This document shows, one piece after another, positions 34,803 to 42,650 of a stretch of DNA of 64,000 nt. Positions within the stretch are counted from its first letter, which is position 1. Every line of letters starts with the position of its first letter. A program made the position numbers and the translations under genes. The notes beneath the pieces are model-generated. The model was not told the origin of the DNA, made no database searches, and was given only the letters and a program-made list of their open reading frames with translations. This DNA is from Bacteroidales bacterium UBA6192 (lineage in GTDB: Bacteria; Bacteroidota; Bacteroidia; Bacteroidales; F082): NCBI GenBank assembly GCA_002422725.1, contig DITE01000008.1:4681-68680 (forward strand), given 5' to 3'.

Positions 34803-36092
34803 TTAATTATTCATAAATTGCTCAATTTCTGATGCTTCTATTGGTATATCAGCCATCAGGTCGATAGGTTCGGTTTCGGTGACTAAAATATCATTTTCGA
34901 TGCGAATACCAATATTTTCTTCACGAATATACAAACCTGGTTCGCAAGTGAGTACCATTCCTGGAGCAAGTGGTTCAAACTTTGAACCCACATCGTGAAC
35001 ATCAAGCCCGATGTGGTGCGCTACACCGTGCATCAGGTAGCGGCGATAAAGCGGAAAGTCCGGGTTTTGATTGGATACATCCTGTTTTGTAAACAATCCG
35101 AGTGTAATCATTTCTTCCTCCATCAGTTTCCAGACTTCTCTGTTAATCTGCTCAATGGTGTTGCCGGGCACATAAAGTTTGACTGCTTTTCGGAAAACCC
35201 TTAACACAGCGTCGTAACATTGCTTCTGCCTTTGGCTGAAGTGCCCGTTTACCGGGATTGTCCGGCTCAGGTCAGCTGAGTAGTTGGCATATTCGGCGCC
35301 AAAATCGAGTAAAAGCAGTTCATTGTCTTGCAATGGTTTATCATTGTCGTTATAATGCAGCACACAGCTATTTTTCCCTCCTGCAATGATAGGATAATAT
35401 GCATGGCCGCTTGCCCTGTTAAGCACAAACTCGTGTTCTATTTCGGCCTGCACTTCAAATTCGTTCATGCCAGGGACTAGCTTTTTTAACACCCTTTTGA
35501 ATGCTTTTGCAGTGATGTCGGATGCCGTCTTGATCAATTCGAGCTCTGTTTCCGATTTTATCACCCTGAGCTTTTCTAAAATTGGCGCTGCACGATGAAA
35601 TTCGTGTAATGGAAATTTTTCTTTCATCGCCCGGGCGAACCTTAGATTTTTGTGCTCAACCTCTGAGTGATACTTTATATATTCGTTGTTGTTGAGGTAT
35701 ATTTTTCCGCAATATCCCGTAACTTCCTGCAAAACTGCATTAAACTGATCGTTGAACAAAATCCTTTCAATTCCGGATACAGACTTAGCCTTTTCAACCG
35801 ATAGTTTTTCGCCTTCCCATGTAGCCTTATGTGAATCATAAGATTCCACAAACAGTATTTCGCGGTAAGCCTGATTGGGGCAATCGGGAAAAAGCAGTAA
35901 GCAGGTATTATCCTGCTCTGTTCCGGTCAGATAGAAAAAATCAGATTGCTGCCTGAAGGGATAAAACTGGTCTCCGTTTCGGGGCATTAATTCAGCCGAC
36001 ACAAAGACAGCCATTGATCCGGCAGGTAGTTGCGAAACAAATCGTTTTCTGTTAAACTTAAACAGATTGTTATTCAGGGGCAAATAACGCAT
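34803..36092 (-). CDS. M24B metallopeptidase, aminopeptidase P-like (first copy)
   Basis: 429 residues from the ATG at 36092 (a TTG one codon earlier is unnecessary). The AMP_N domain has QFYPFRQQSDFFYLTG, and the catalytic domain has all ligands: LDFGAEYANYSADLSRT (two Asp), HGVAHHIGLDVHD (His), CEPGLYI (Glu) and IGIRIENDILV (Glu). Its length matches bacterial PepP. Xaa-Pro cleavage in the cytosol would help finish peptides that other peptidases leave at proline. It is the first gene of an operon that continues with a second M24B peptidase, an alpha/beta hydrolase, a TPR membrane protein and a ketoacyl synthase; a -7 box lies at 36186-36193, giving a leader of about 90 bases. Confidence 0.93.
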   Translation of the reverse strand: MRYLPLNNNLFKFNRKRFVSQLPAGSMAVFVSAELMPRNGDQFYPFRQQSDFFYLTGTEQDNTCLLLFPDCPNQAYREILFVESYDSHKATWEGEKLSVEKAKSVSGIERILFNDQFNAVLQEVTGYCGKIYLNNNEYIKYHSEVEHKNLRFARAMKEKFPLHEFHRAAPILEKLRVIKSETELELIKTASDITAKAFKRVLKKLVPGMNEFEVQAEIEHEFVLNRASGHAYYPIIAGGKNSCVLHYNDNDKPLQDNELLLLDFGAEYANYSADLSRTIPVNGHFSQRQKQCYDAVLRVFRKAVKLYVPGNTIEQINREVWKLMEEEMITLGLFTKQDVSNQNPDFPLYRRYLMHGVAHHIGLDVHDVGSKFEPLAPGMVLTCEPGLYIREENIGIRIENDILVTETEPIDLMADIPIEASEIEQFMNN

Positions 36093-36185
36093 CAATCAGA
36101 ATTGGTTAAAGAAAAGTTAAAAAATCAGATGATTGAATGTGGGATTTCAATAGAATAAATCCATACATTTGTTAACTCATCCATG

Positions 36186-36193
36186 CAAAGGTA
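36186..36193 (-). promoter_or_regulatory. -7 promoter element (TACCTTTG) of the M24B operon
   Basis: TAnnTTTG match in the divergent gap between the M24B operon and sdhC. Confidence 0.4.
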
Positions 36194-36256
36194 TATTATT
36201 TCGTTATTTTTTGATCATTATTTAGGTTCAATTGTTCTACTTGCAAAATTACTGTT

Positions 36257-36925
36257 ATGGGCAAAACACTTCAGTATTCTTCCATCACCAAGAAGATTAT
36301 TATGTCGCTGGCCGGGCTTTTTCTGACCAGTTTCCTTGTGGTGCATTTGATAATCAATTTGTTGATTCTTTTTGACGACTCCAGGGAGTTGTTTAATCAG
36401 GCTGCACATTTTATGGCAACCAATCCGTTGATTCAGATTTTTCAATGGGTTTTATTTGCCGGGTTTATCATTCACATCATTTTTGGTGTGGTGCTCCAGA
36501 TTCAAAACTGGCTGGCACGCCCTGTGAGGTATGAAAAGAAAGGATCGTCGGAACAATCCTATTTTTCGAAGTTTATGATCCATACCGGTGCAATTGTGCT
36601 GATTTTTCTGGTGATTCACTTTGTTAACTTTTTTGTGAAGGCAAAGTTTGGTCATATTGAATCTATTTCATATGCATCAGGTACTTACGAGGATCTTGGC
36701 TGGTTGATCGTGGAGTTATTCAAGGACGGTGCCTATGTTGTGTTTTATGTTGTCGCGATACTGTTGCTGGGTTTCCATCTCGATCATGGCTTCCAGTCAG
36801 CATTCCAGTCACTTGGCCTTCAGCACAGCCGCTACACACCCTTTATCAAATTAGCCGGGACGTTGTTTTCGGCTTTGATTACCCTGGGATTCATCGCTAT
36901 TCCACTAGTTATTTACTTTTCGTAA
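36257..36925 (+). CDS. sdhC: Succinate dehydrogenase/fumarate reductase cytochrome b subunit
   Basis: 222 residues with five membrane helices: a single fused cytochrome b558-type anchor as in Bacteroidota and epsilon-proteobacterial/Bacillus enzymes. Helix I holds SLAGLFLTSFLVVHLIINL and helix II WVLFAGFIIHIIFGVVL; His residues in helices I, II, III (GAIVLIFLVIHFVNF) and IV (LLGFHLDHGFQSAFQSLG) are the likely heme ligands. It anchors SdhA/SdhB and passes electrons to or from menaquinone. It is first in the operon, 6 bases before sdhA. Direction (oxidation or fumarate reduction) is not decided by sequence. Confidence 0.94.
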   Translation: MGKTLQYSSITKKIIMSLAGLFLTSFLVVHLIINLLILFDDSRELFNQAAHFMATNPLIQIFQWVLFAGFIIHIIFGVVLQIQNWLARPVRYEKKGSSEQSYFSKFMIHTGAIVLIFLVIHFVNFFVKAKFGHIESISYASGTYEDLGWLIVELFKDGAYVVFYVVAILLLGFHLDHGFQSAFQSLGLQHSRYTPFIKLAGTLFSALITLGFIAIPLVIYFS

Positions 36926-36931
36926 TAATAT

Positions 36932-38878
36932 ATGATTATGGTAAAGTTAGAAGCAAAAGTACCAAAAGGTCCATTGGCCGAAAAATGGACGAATTATAAG
37001 GCTCACCAGAATCTTGTAAATCCTTCCAACAAGCGTAAGCTGGATATAATTGTTGTTGGCACAGGCCTTGCGGGTGCCTCAGCTGCTGCCAGTTTTGGCG
37101 AATTGGGGTTTAATGTAAAGGTTTTCTGTATCCACGACAGCCCCCGGCGCGCCCACAGTATTGCCGCTCAGGGAGGCATCAATGCAGCAAAGAATTATCC
37201 GAATGACGGGGACAGTATTTACAGATTGTTTTACGACACCATAAAAGGGGGCGACTACCGTGCCCGCGAGTCAAATGTTTACCGTCTTGCTGAAGTCAGC
37301 AACAACATCATTGATCAGTGCGTGGCTCAGGGCGTTCCCTTTGCCCGCGAATATGGCGGCTTGCTCGATAACCGTTCTTTTGGTGGTGCGCAGGTTTCCC
37401 GCACTTTCTACGCTCGTGGTCAAACCGGGCAGCAACTGCTTCTCGGCGCCTACAGTGCCCTCAGCAAAGAAGTTGGCAAGGGTTCGGTACAGCTCTATAC
37501 CCGGCGCGATCTCATGGATATTGTGGTTGTTGATGGACGTGCCCGTGGCGTGATCATGCGCGATATCATCAGTGGCAAAATCGAAAAATATGCTGCACAC
37601 GCTGTGGTTCTTGCCACAGGGGGCTATGGCAATGTGTTTTTTCTGTCGACAAACGCTATGGCATCAAACGGAAGTGCCATATGGAAAGCATACCGTAAAG
37701 GTGCCTTCTTTGGCAATCCAAGCTTTACCCAGATCCATCCAACCTGCATTCCGGTGCATGGCGATTATCAGTCGAAACTCACCCTGATGAGCGAAAGCCT
37801 CAGAAATGACGGCCGTATCTGGGTTCCAAAGTCGCTCGAGGATGCTGAAAAGATTCGGAAAGGTCAGTTAAAACCTGTTCAATTGCCCGAGGAAGCCCGC
37901 GATTATTACCTCGAACGCAGGTATCCTGCATTTGGCAATCTTGTTCCGCGCGATGTTGCATCCCGTGCCGCAAAAGAACGATGTGATGCCGGCCATGGCG
38001 TTGGGTCAACAGGTTTGGCAGTATATCTTGATTTTGCTGATTCAATCAAGCGTTTGGGCAAGCATGTGATCGAGGCGCGCTATGGAAACCTTTTTCAGAT
38101 GTATGAAAAGATTACCGACGAAAACCCCTATGAAACACCCATGATGATCTACCCCGCAGTGCATTATACAATGGGTGGAATCTGGGTCGATTATGAACTG
38201 CAAACGACCATTCCCGGACTGTTTGCAGCCGGTGAAGCCAATTTCTCCGATCATGGTGCCAACAGGCTGGGTGCTTCTGCACTCATGCAGGGATTGTCGG
38301 ACGGTTACTTTGTTTTGCCATACACCATGCAGAATTACCTTGCTGATCAGATTGGCGTACCCAGATTCAAAACTGATGCACCTGAATTTGAACAGGCTGA
38401 AAAAGAAACCCGCGAACGGATCAATAAGTTGCTCTCGATCAATGGTTCAAGTACTGTGGATACCTATCACCGTAAACTTGGATTTATCATGTGGGACTAT
38501 GTTGGCATGGCACGCAATAAGGAAGGACTCCAGAAAGCGATTGCCATGATTCAGGAGCTCAGGGCCGATTTCTGGAAGAATGTAAAAGTAACGGGTACCT
38601 CCGAACAGGTTAATCCGGAACTTGAAAAGGCTCTGCGCGTTGCCGATTTCCTGGAACTTGGCGAGTTGATGGCACGCGATGCTTTGATCAGAGAGGAATC
38701 CTGTGGCGGACATTTCAGGGAAGAATATCAAACCCCCGAAGGTGAAGCCCTCCGAAACGATACTGAATTTAACTTCGTGGCAGCCTGGGAGTTCACAGGC
38801 GAAAACAAAGAGCCTGCCTTGCACAAGGAACCACTTGTATTCGAGTTTATCGAAGTGAAACAGAGAAACTACAAATAA
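36932..38878 (+). CDS. sdhA: Succinate dehydrogenase/fumarate reductase flavoprotein subunit
   Basis: 648 residues. The FAD-binding start is IIVVGTGLAGASAAASFGELG (about residues 39-59) and RRAHSIAAQGGINAAK carries the His that binds FAD covalently. ASNGSAIWKAYRKGAFFGNPSFTQIHPTC contains the dicarboxylate-site region, and the capping domain ends with GGIWVDYELQTTIPGLFAAGE and GANRLGASALMQGLSDG. Length and motifs match the large menaquinone-linked Sdh/Frd type of Bacteroidota. An ATG two codons later (36938) is also possible. It oxidises succinate or reduces fumarate on the cytoplasmic face of the inner membrane. Confidence 0.96.
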   Translation: MIMVKLEAKVPKGPLAEKWTNYKAHQNLVNPSNKRKLDIIVVGTGLAGASAAASFGELGFNVKVFCIHDSPRRAHSIAAQGGINAAKNYPNDGDSIYRLFYDTIKGGDYRARESNVYRLAEVSNNIIDQCVAQGVPFAREYGGLLDNRSFGGAQVSRTFYARGQTGQQLLLGAYSALSKEVGKGSVQLYTRRDLMDIVVVDGRARGVIMRDIISGKIEKYAAHAVVLATGGYGNVFFLSTNAMASNGSAIWKAYRKGAFFGNPSFTQIHPTCIPVHGDYQSKLTLMSESLRNDGRIWVPKSLEDAEKIRKGQLKPVQLPEEARDYYLERRYPAFGNLVPRDVASRAAKERCDAGHGVGSTGLAVYLDFADSIKRLGKHVIEARYGNLFQMYEKITDENPYETPMMIYPAVHYTMGGIWVDYELQTTIPGLFAAGEANFSDHGANRLGASALMQGLSDGYFVLPYTMQNYLADQIGVPRFKTDAPEFEQAEKETRERINKLLSINGSSTVDTYHRKLGFIMWDYVGMARNKEGLQKAIAMIQELRADFWKNVKVTGTSEQVNPELEKALRVADFLELGELMARDALIREESCGGHFREEYQTPEGEALRNDTEFNFVAAWEFTGENKEPALHKEPLVFEFIEVKQRNYK

Positions 38879-38914
38879 GTCTGGCATCGAATCACACTCA
38901 AAAACATTGTAATA

Positions 38915-39667
38915 ATGGATTTAACATTAAGAATATGGCGACAAGCTTCTGCCGATGCAAAAGGGAAGTTTGTCAATTATCAGGTTAAGGGAATTTCAGA
39001 AGAAGCTTCATTTCTCGAAATGCTCGATGTGCTTAACGAAAGCCTGGTGATGAAGAATGAGGAGCCTGTGGCTTTTGATCACGATTGCCGCGAAGGAATC
39101 TGTGGTGCCTGCAGCCTCTATATCAATGGCCGTCCGCATGGTCCCGACAAGGGCATTACAACTTGCCAGATGCATATGCGAAATTTTAAAAATGGCGAAA
39201 CCATTGTGATCGAACCCTGGCGGGCCAAGCCTTTCCCTGTAATCAAAGACCTGATGGTCGATCGTTCCGCTTTTGATGAGATCATCCAGGCAGGTGGATT
39301 TATCTCTGTGCGCACAGGCGGAATCCCCGATGCCAATGCCATTCCGATACCCAAATTGAATGCCGATTTGGCCATGGATGCAGCTGCATGTATTGGCTGC
39401 GGGGCATGTGTGGCTGCCTGTAAAAATGCCAGTGCAATGCTATTTGTTGCAGCCAAGGTGTCGCAGTTTGCCTTGCTTCCTCAGGGCCGGCTCGAAGCAT
39501 CAGAGCGTGTGCGCAACATGGTTGGTAAAATGGACGAACTGGGCTTCGGCAATTGTACCAATACCTACGCCTGCGAAGCCGAATGTCCCAAGGAAATTTC
39601 TGTAACACACATTGCCCGGATGAACCGCGAATATCTGGTGGCAAAAGTAACAGCTCCAAAAGAATAA
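38915..39667 (+). CDS. sdhB: Succinate dehydrogenase/fumarate reductase iron-sulfur subunit
   Basis: 250 residues. The N-terminal ferredoxin domain binds [2Fe-2S] via DHDCREGICGACSLYING and GITTCQ. The C-terminal domain carries CIGCGACVAAC and later CEAECPKEI, the ligands of the [4Fe-4S] and [3Fe-4S] clusters. It relays electrons between SdhA and the cytochrome subunit. Spaced 36 bases from sdhA and followed by a strong terminator, so sdhCAB forms a closed three-gene unit. Confidence 0.97.
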   Translation: MDLTLRIWRQASADAKGKFVNYQVKGISEEASFLEMLDVLNESLVMKNEEPVAFDHDCREGICGACSLYINGRPHGPDKGITTCQMHMRNFKNGETIVIEPWRAKPFPVIKDLMVDRSAFDEIIQAGGFISVRTGGIPDANAIPIPKLNADLAMDAAACIGCGACVAACKNASAMLFVAAKVSQFALLPQGRLEASERVRNMVGKMDELGFGNCTNTYACEAECPKEISVTHIARMNREYLVAKVTAPKE

Positions 39668-39687
39668 AGTATCAATCCAAAGTGATC

Positions 39688-39714
39688 AGGCCGGCAAAGA
39701 CCGGCCTTTTTTTT
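39688..39714 (+). terminator. Intrinsic terminator of sdhCAB
   Basis: AGGCCGG-CAAAGA-CCGGCCTT stem followed by a run of eight Ts, 20 bases after the sdhB stop. Confidence 0.9.
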
Positions 39715-39771
39715 GTGGAAGATAGTCTATATCTCATAATTATTTGTTTCGAAACGGTTTCGATTTCGGCC

Positions 39772-39800
39772 TTTGTCTACAATGATTTTGGTTACTTTTG
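39772..39800 (+). promoter_or_regulatory. Promoter TTTG-N17-TACTTTTG (holB)
   Basis: -33 TTTG at 39772-39775 and -7 TACTTTTG at 39793-39800. Transcription near 39807 excludes the in-frame start at 39798 and supports ATG 39825. Confidence 0.6.
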
Positions 39801-39824
39801 AACCATCAGAAAAGAGTAAACCGC

Positions 39825-40961
39825 ATGCAGTTTAGCGAAATCATAGGTCAGGATGTCCTCAAGCAGAAACTCATCCAGTCTGTCACCGAAAGCAGGGTAA
39901 GCCATGCCCAGATGTTTCTTGGCCCGGCCGGAAGCGGGAAACTTGCCCTTGCCCTGGCTTATGCCACCTATATCAATTGCACCGGCAGACGGGCTGATGA
40001 CAGCTGTGGGATTTGCCCCTCCTGCGTTAAAATGGCCCGGCTGACGCATCCTGATTTACATTTTGTGTTTCCGACTACCACCACCAAAAAGGTGAAGAAA
40101 GATCCGGAATCAAATCTTTTTCTGGATGAATGGCGTCAGTTTGTTTTGCAGGAGAAGGCTTACACTGGACTGAATGCCTGGTATGGTTTTCTGGGCGTGG
40201 AAAACAAACAGGGAACCATTTTTACCCGCGATGCCACCGAACTGATCCGGAAGCTGAGTTTTAAAGCCTACGAAGCTGAATACAAAATTGCCCTTATCTG
40301 GATGGCAGAGAAAATCAATGCTCAGGCTGCCAATAAAATGCTTAAGCTGCTTGAAGAACCACCTGACAAAACCCTGTTTCTGCTCATTGCTGAAGAGCAG
40401 GATCAGATTCTGCCAACTGTGAGGTCAAGGACTTATCTGGTTAAGGTTCCCCGAACAAACGACAGTGATATTCTCGACGCATTGATAAGCAAATATCAGT
40501 GCAGGGAGGCTGAAGCACGCGAAGCTGCCTTGATGGCCAATGGCAACTGGCCCGAGGCTATCAGGATTTATGAAAACAATGAGGACGAGAAGTATAATTT
40601 TCAAACATTTCAGCAATGGATGAGGCTTTGTTTTAAGTCGAATGTGATCGAGCTGACCGATTTTGCCTTGAACATTGCAGGTATTGGCCGCGAAAAGCAA
40701 AAAGCTTTACTTCACTATGGGCTCGGTGTTTTTCGGAATGGACTGCTTGTCAACAGCCGGCTTCATGAGTTGCTGCGCCTGACAGACGATGAGAAAGAAT
40801 TTAATATCAAATTTGCTCCTTTTGTGCATCCGGCTGTGATTGTGCAGATGATCAGGTTGATGGACGAAGGTATTGAGCATATTGAACGCAATGCGCATGC
40901 AGGGATTCTATTTACAGATATTAGTCTGAAAATGATTAAGTTGCTGAAAAACAAAAGCTGA
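39825..40961 (+). CDS. holB: DNA polymerase III subunit delta'
   Basis: 378 residues starting MQFSEIIGQDVLKQKLIQSV. It is an AAA+ clamp-loader subunit: GPAGSGKLALALA is a P-loop-like stretch, CTGRRADDSCGICPSC is the zinc module of the clamp-loader family, and NAANKMLKLLEEPPD-like sequence (seen as ANKMLKLLEEPPD) with PTVRSRTYLV marks the sensor/SRC-equivalent region. With the tau/gamma and delta subunits it opens the sliding clamp and loads it on DNA. It has its own promoter after the sdh terminator; the ricT-like gene begins 46 bases later with a separate -7 box. Confidence 0.9.
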   Translation: MQFSEIIGQDVLKQKLIQSVTESRVSHAQMFLGPAGSGKLALALAYATYINCTGRRADDSCGICPSCVKMARLTHPDLHFVFPTTTTKKVKKDPESNLFLDEWRQFVLQEKAYTGLNAWYGFLGVENKQGTIFTRDATELIRKLSFKAYEAEYKIALIWMAEKINAQAANKMLKLLEEPPDKTLFLLIAEEQDQILPTVRSRTYLVKVPRTNDSDILDALISKYQCREAEAREAALMANGNWPEAIRIYENNEDEKYNFQTFQQWMRLCFKSNVIELTDFALNIAGIGREKQKALLHYGLGVFRNGLLVNSRLHELLRLTDDEKEFNIKFAPFVHPAVIVQMIRLMDEGIEHIERNAHAGILFTDISLKMIKLLKNKS

Positions 40962-40981
40962 TTCAGTTGTGTTTTTTTGCG

Positions 40982-40989
40982 TATATTTG
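40982..40989 (+). promoter_or_regulatory. -7 promoter element (TATATTTG)
   Basis: TAnnTTTG match 18 bases before the ATG at 41008; it lies inside the longer open frame (from 40969) and so favours the later start. Confidence 0.5.
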
Positions 40990-41007
40990 CCGGTAAATTA
41001 TCTACTG

Positions 41008-42114
41008 ATGAACGAAGAAAGTACTGGCAAGGGAGCTGAGTTGTTTGTGCCGAGAGGATGCTGCCGTGCCCCACGTGTATATAACCCGAAAGACCGTATT
41101 TTTCAACATCAATGCTGCAAACTTGATGAGCATAACTGGCTGAAAGGCTACGAGAATCCTGGAAATAGTGAGGAAAATAAAGTTGCAGAAGTCAGGTTTA
41201 AGAACGGAAGGAAGGATTTTTTTACCTACACCCGCGAAATAGAACTCAAAGAAGGTGAAATCATTGCTGTTGAAGCTGCTTCAGGGCACGATATAGGGAT
41301 TGTAACCCTCACAGGCGACATTGTTGCCTTGCAGATGAATCGCAAACGGGTTCAGCAAAAACCCGAAGACCTCAAGAAAGTGTACCGTCATGCCCGCCTG
41401 GCCGATGTGGAAAAATGGGTCAGTGCGATAGAGATGGAAAACACCACATTGTTTAAAACCCGCGAAATTGTGTATGACCTCAAACTTGAGATGAAGCTGA
41501 ATGATGTTGAATACCAGGGCGATAAGACAAAAGCGATTTTTTATTACACCGCCGAAGACAGGGTCGATTTCAGGGAGTTGATCAAGCGACTGGCCGAAGA
41601 GTTTCATGTGCGGGTGGAAATGAAACAAATTGGCATGCGGCAGGAAGCTGCAAAACTGGGAGGGATAGGTTCTTGTGGCCGCGAACTTTGTTGTGCATCC
41701 TGGATGTCCGACTTTAATTCGGTTTCGACCAGTGTTGCCCGCGTTCAGCAGCTGTCAACAAATCCGCAGAAACTGGCAGGACAGTGCGGAAAGCTGAAAT
41801 GTTGTCTGAATTTTGAATATGCAGCCTACCTTGATGCTCTCAAAGATTTTCCGGATGACCGCATTAACCTGAAGACAAAGCAAGGGGAAGCCGTTTACCA
41901 GAAAAGCGACATCTTTCGTAAATTGATGTGGTACAGTTATACACATGAACGCATGAACCTGATGGCCATCCCCATTGATAAAGTGAAGGAAATCATCGAA
42001 AGCAATAAAAAGGGAGTTTTACCCGAAAAACTCGAAGATTTTGCATTCCTGAAAGAACAACATGCTGAGTTTGTTTCCAATAGCAACGATGGTGACCTGA
42101 ATCGCTTCGACTAA
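41008..42114 (+). CDS. PSP1-domain protein, RicT/YaaT-like
   Basis: 368 residues starting MNEESTGKGAELFVPRGC. The Cys-rich N-terminus (CCRAPRV, FQHQCCKLDEH) is typical of Bacteroidota members. The PSP1 core follows, with GRKDFFTYTREIELKEGE and later IGSCGRELCCASWMSDF and LAGQCGKLKCCLNFEY, the paired-cysteine signatures of the family. In Bacillus the RicT/YaaT homolog forms an iron-sulfur complex with RicA and RicF that affects RNase Y; no such partners are adjacent and Bacteroidota function is unproven. The gene order ricT-like, gldH, PBP1A recurs in Bacteroidota, and the 44-base gap to gldH suggests one transcript. Confidence 0.9.
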   Translation: MNEESTGKGAELFVPRGCCRAPRVYNPKDRIFQHQCCKLDEHNWLKGYENPGNSEENKVAEVRFKNGRKDFFTYTREIELKEGEIIAVEAASGHDIGIVTLTGDIVALQMNRKRVQQKPEDLKKVYRHARLADVEKWVSAIEMENTTLFKTREIVYDLKLEMKLNDVEYQGDKTKAIFYYTAEDRVDFRELIKRLAEEFHVRVEMKQIGMRQEAAKLGGIGSCGRELCCASWMSDFNSVSTSVARVQQLSTNPQKLAGQCGKLKCCLNFEYAAYLDALKDFPDDRINLKTKQGEAVYQKSDIFRKLMWYSYTHERMNLMAIPIDKVKEIIESNKKGVLPEKLEDFAFLKEQHAEFVSNSNDGDLNRFD

Positions 42115-42158
42115 CACAATAAAACGACCAATAGAGCATTATATAAGAACCTGATTCA

Positions 42159-42626
42159 ATGATGAAAATAATTCTGATTTTGATGGTCTGCTTAGCCGCT
42201 TTCCTTACTTCCTGCGACAAGGGAAGGGTTATTGATGACAATATTGCCTTGTCAGCGCAGGGATGGGACAAAACTTATAAAGCCGATTTTGAGGTATCGA
42301 TAGATGATACGGCATCGAATTACAGGTTTTTTGTAAACATCCGAAATACAGTAGACTATCGTTACAGCAATTTATACATTTTTCTGAATACCCGTTTCCC
42401 AAACGGAAACATCACCCGCGACACCATTGAGTGTTTGCTTGCCGATCCATCGGGCAAGTGGCTTGGAAGGGGAATTAGTAAAATGAAGGAGAATCAGATA
42501 CTGCTCAATGCTTCGTTGCGGTTTCCGCTGAAAGGGGTATACCGGTTTGAAATAGAACAGGCTATGCGTGAAGAGAGTCTGAAGGGAATTAGCGACATTG
42601 GAATCCGGATTCAAAAAGCAAATTAG
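42159..42626 (+). CDS. gldH: Gliding motility lipoprotein GldH
   Basis: 155 residues (or 154 from the second ATG at 42162). The lipoprotein signal MMKIILILMVCLAAFLTSC puts the modified Cys at 19. The mature part matches GldH: the early Trp in AQGWDKTYKADFEVSID, FVNIRNTVDYRYSNLYIF, GNITRDTIECLLADPSGKW and GVYRFEIEQAMRE. GldH is an outer-membrane-facing lipoprotein first found in gliding flavobacteria and present in many non-gliding Bacteroidota, where its role is unclear; it is usually found with PBP1A as here. Presence does not prove gliding. Confidence 0.93.
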   Translation: MMKIILILMVCLAAFLTSCDKGRVIDDNIALSAQGWDKTYKADFEVSIDDTASNYRFFVNIRNTVDYRYSNLYIFLNTRFPNGNITRDTIECLLADPSGKWLGRGISKMKENQILLNASLRFPLKGVYRFEIEQAMREESLKGISDIGIRIQKAN

Positions 42627-42650
42627 CGTTTATCCATACAATTTCTGAAT

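Noticed and set aside
41281..41628. 115-codon minus-strand frame inside the ricT-like gene
   Set aside because: Shadow of the PSP1 gene; no start signal and no family resemblance.
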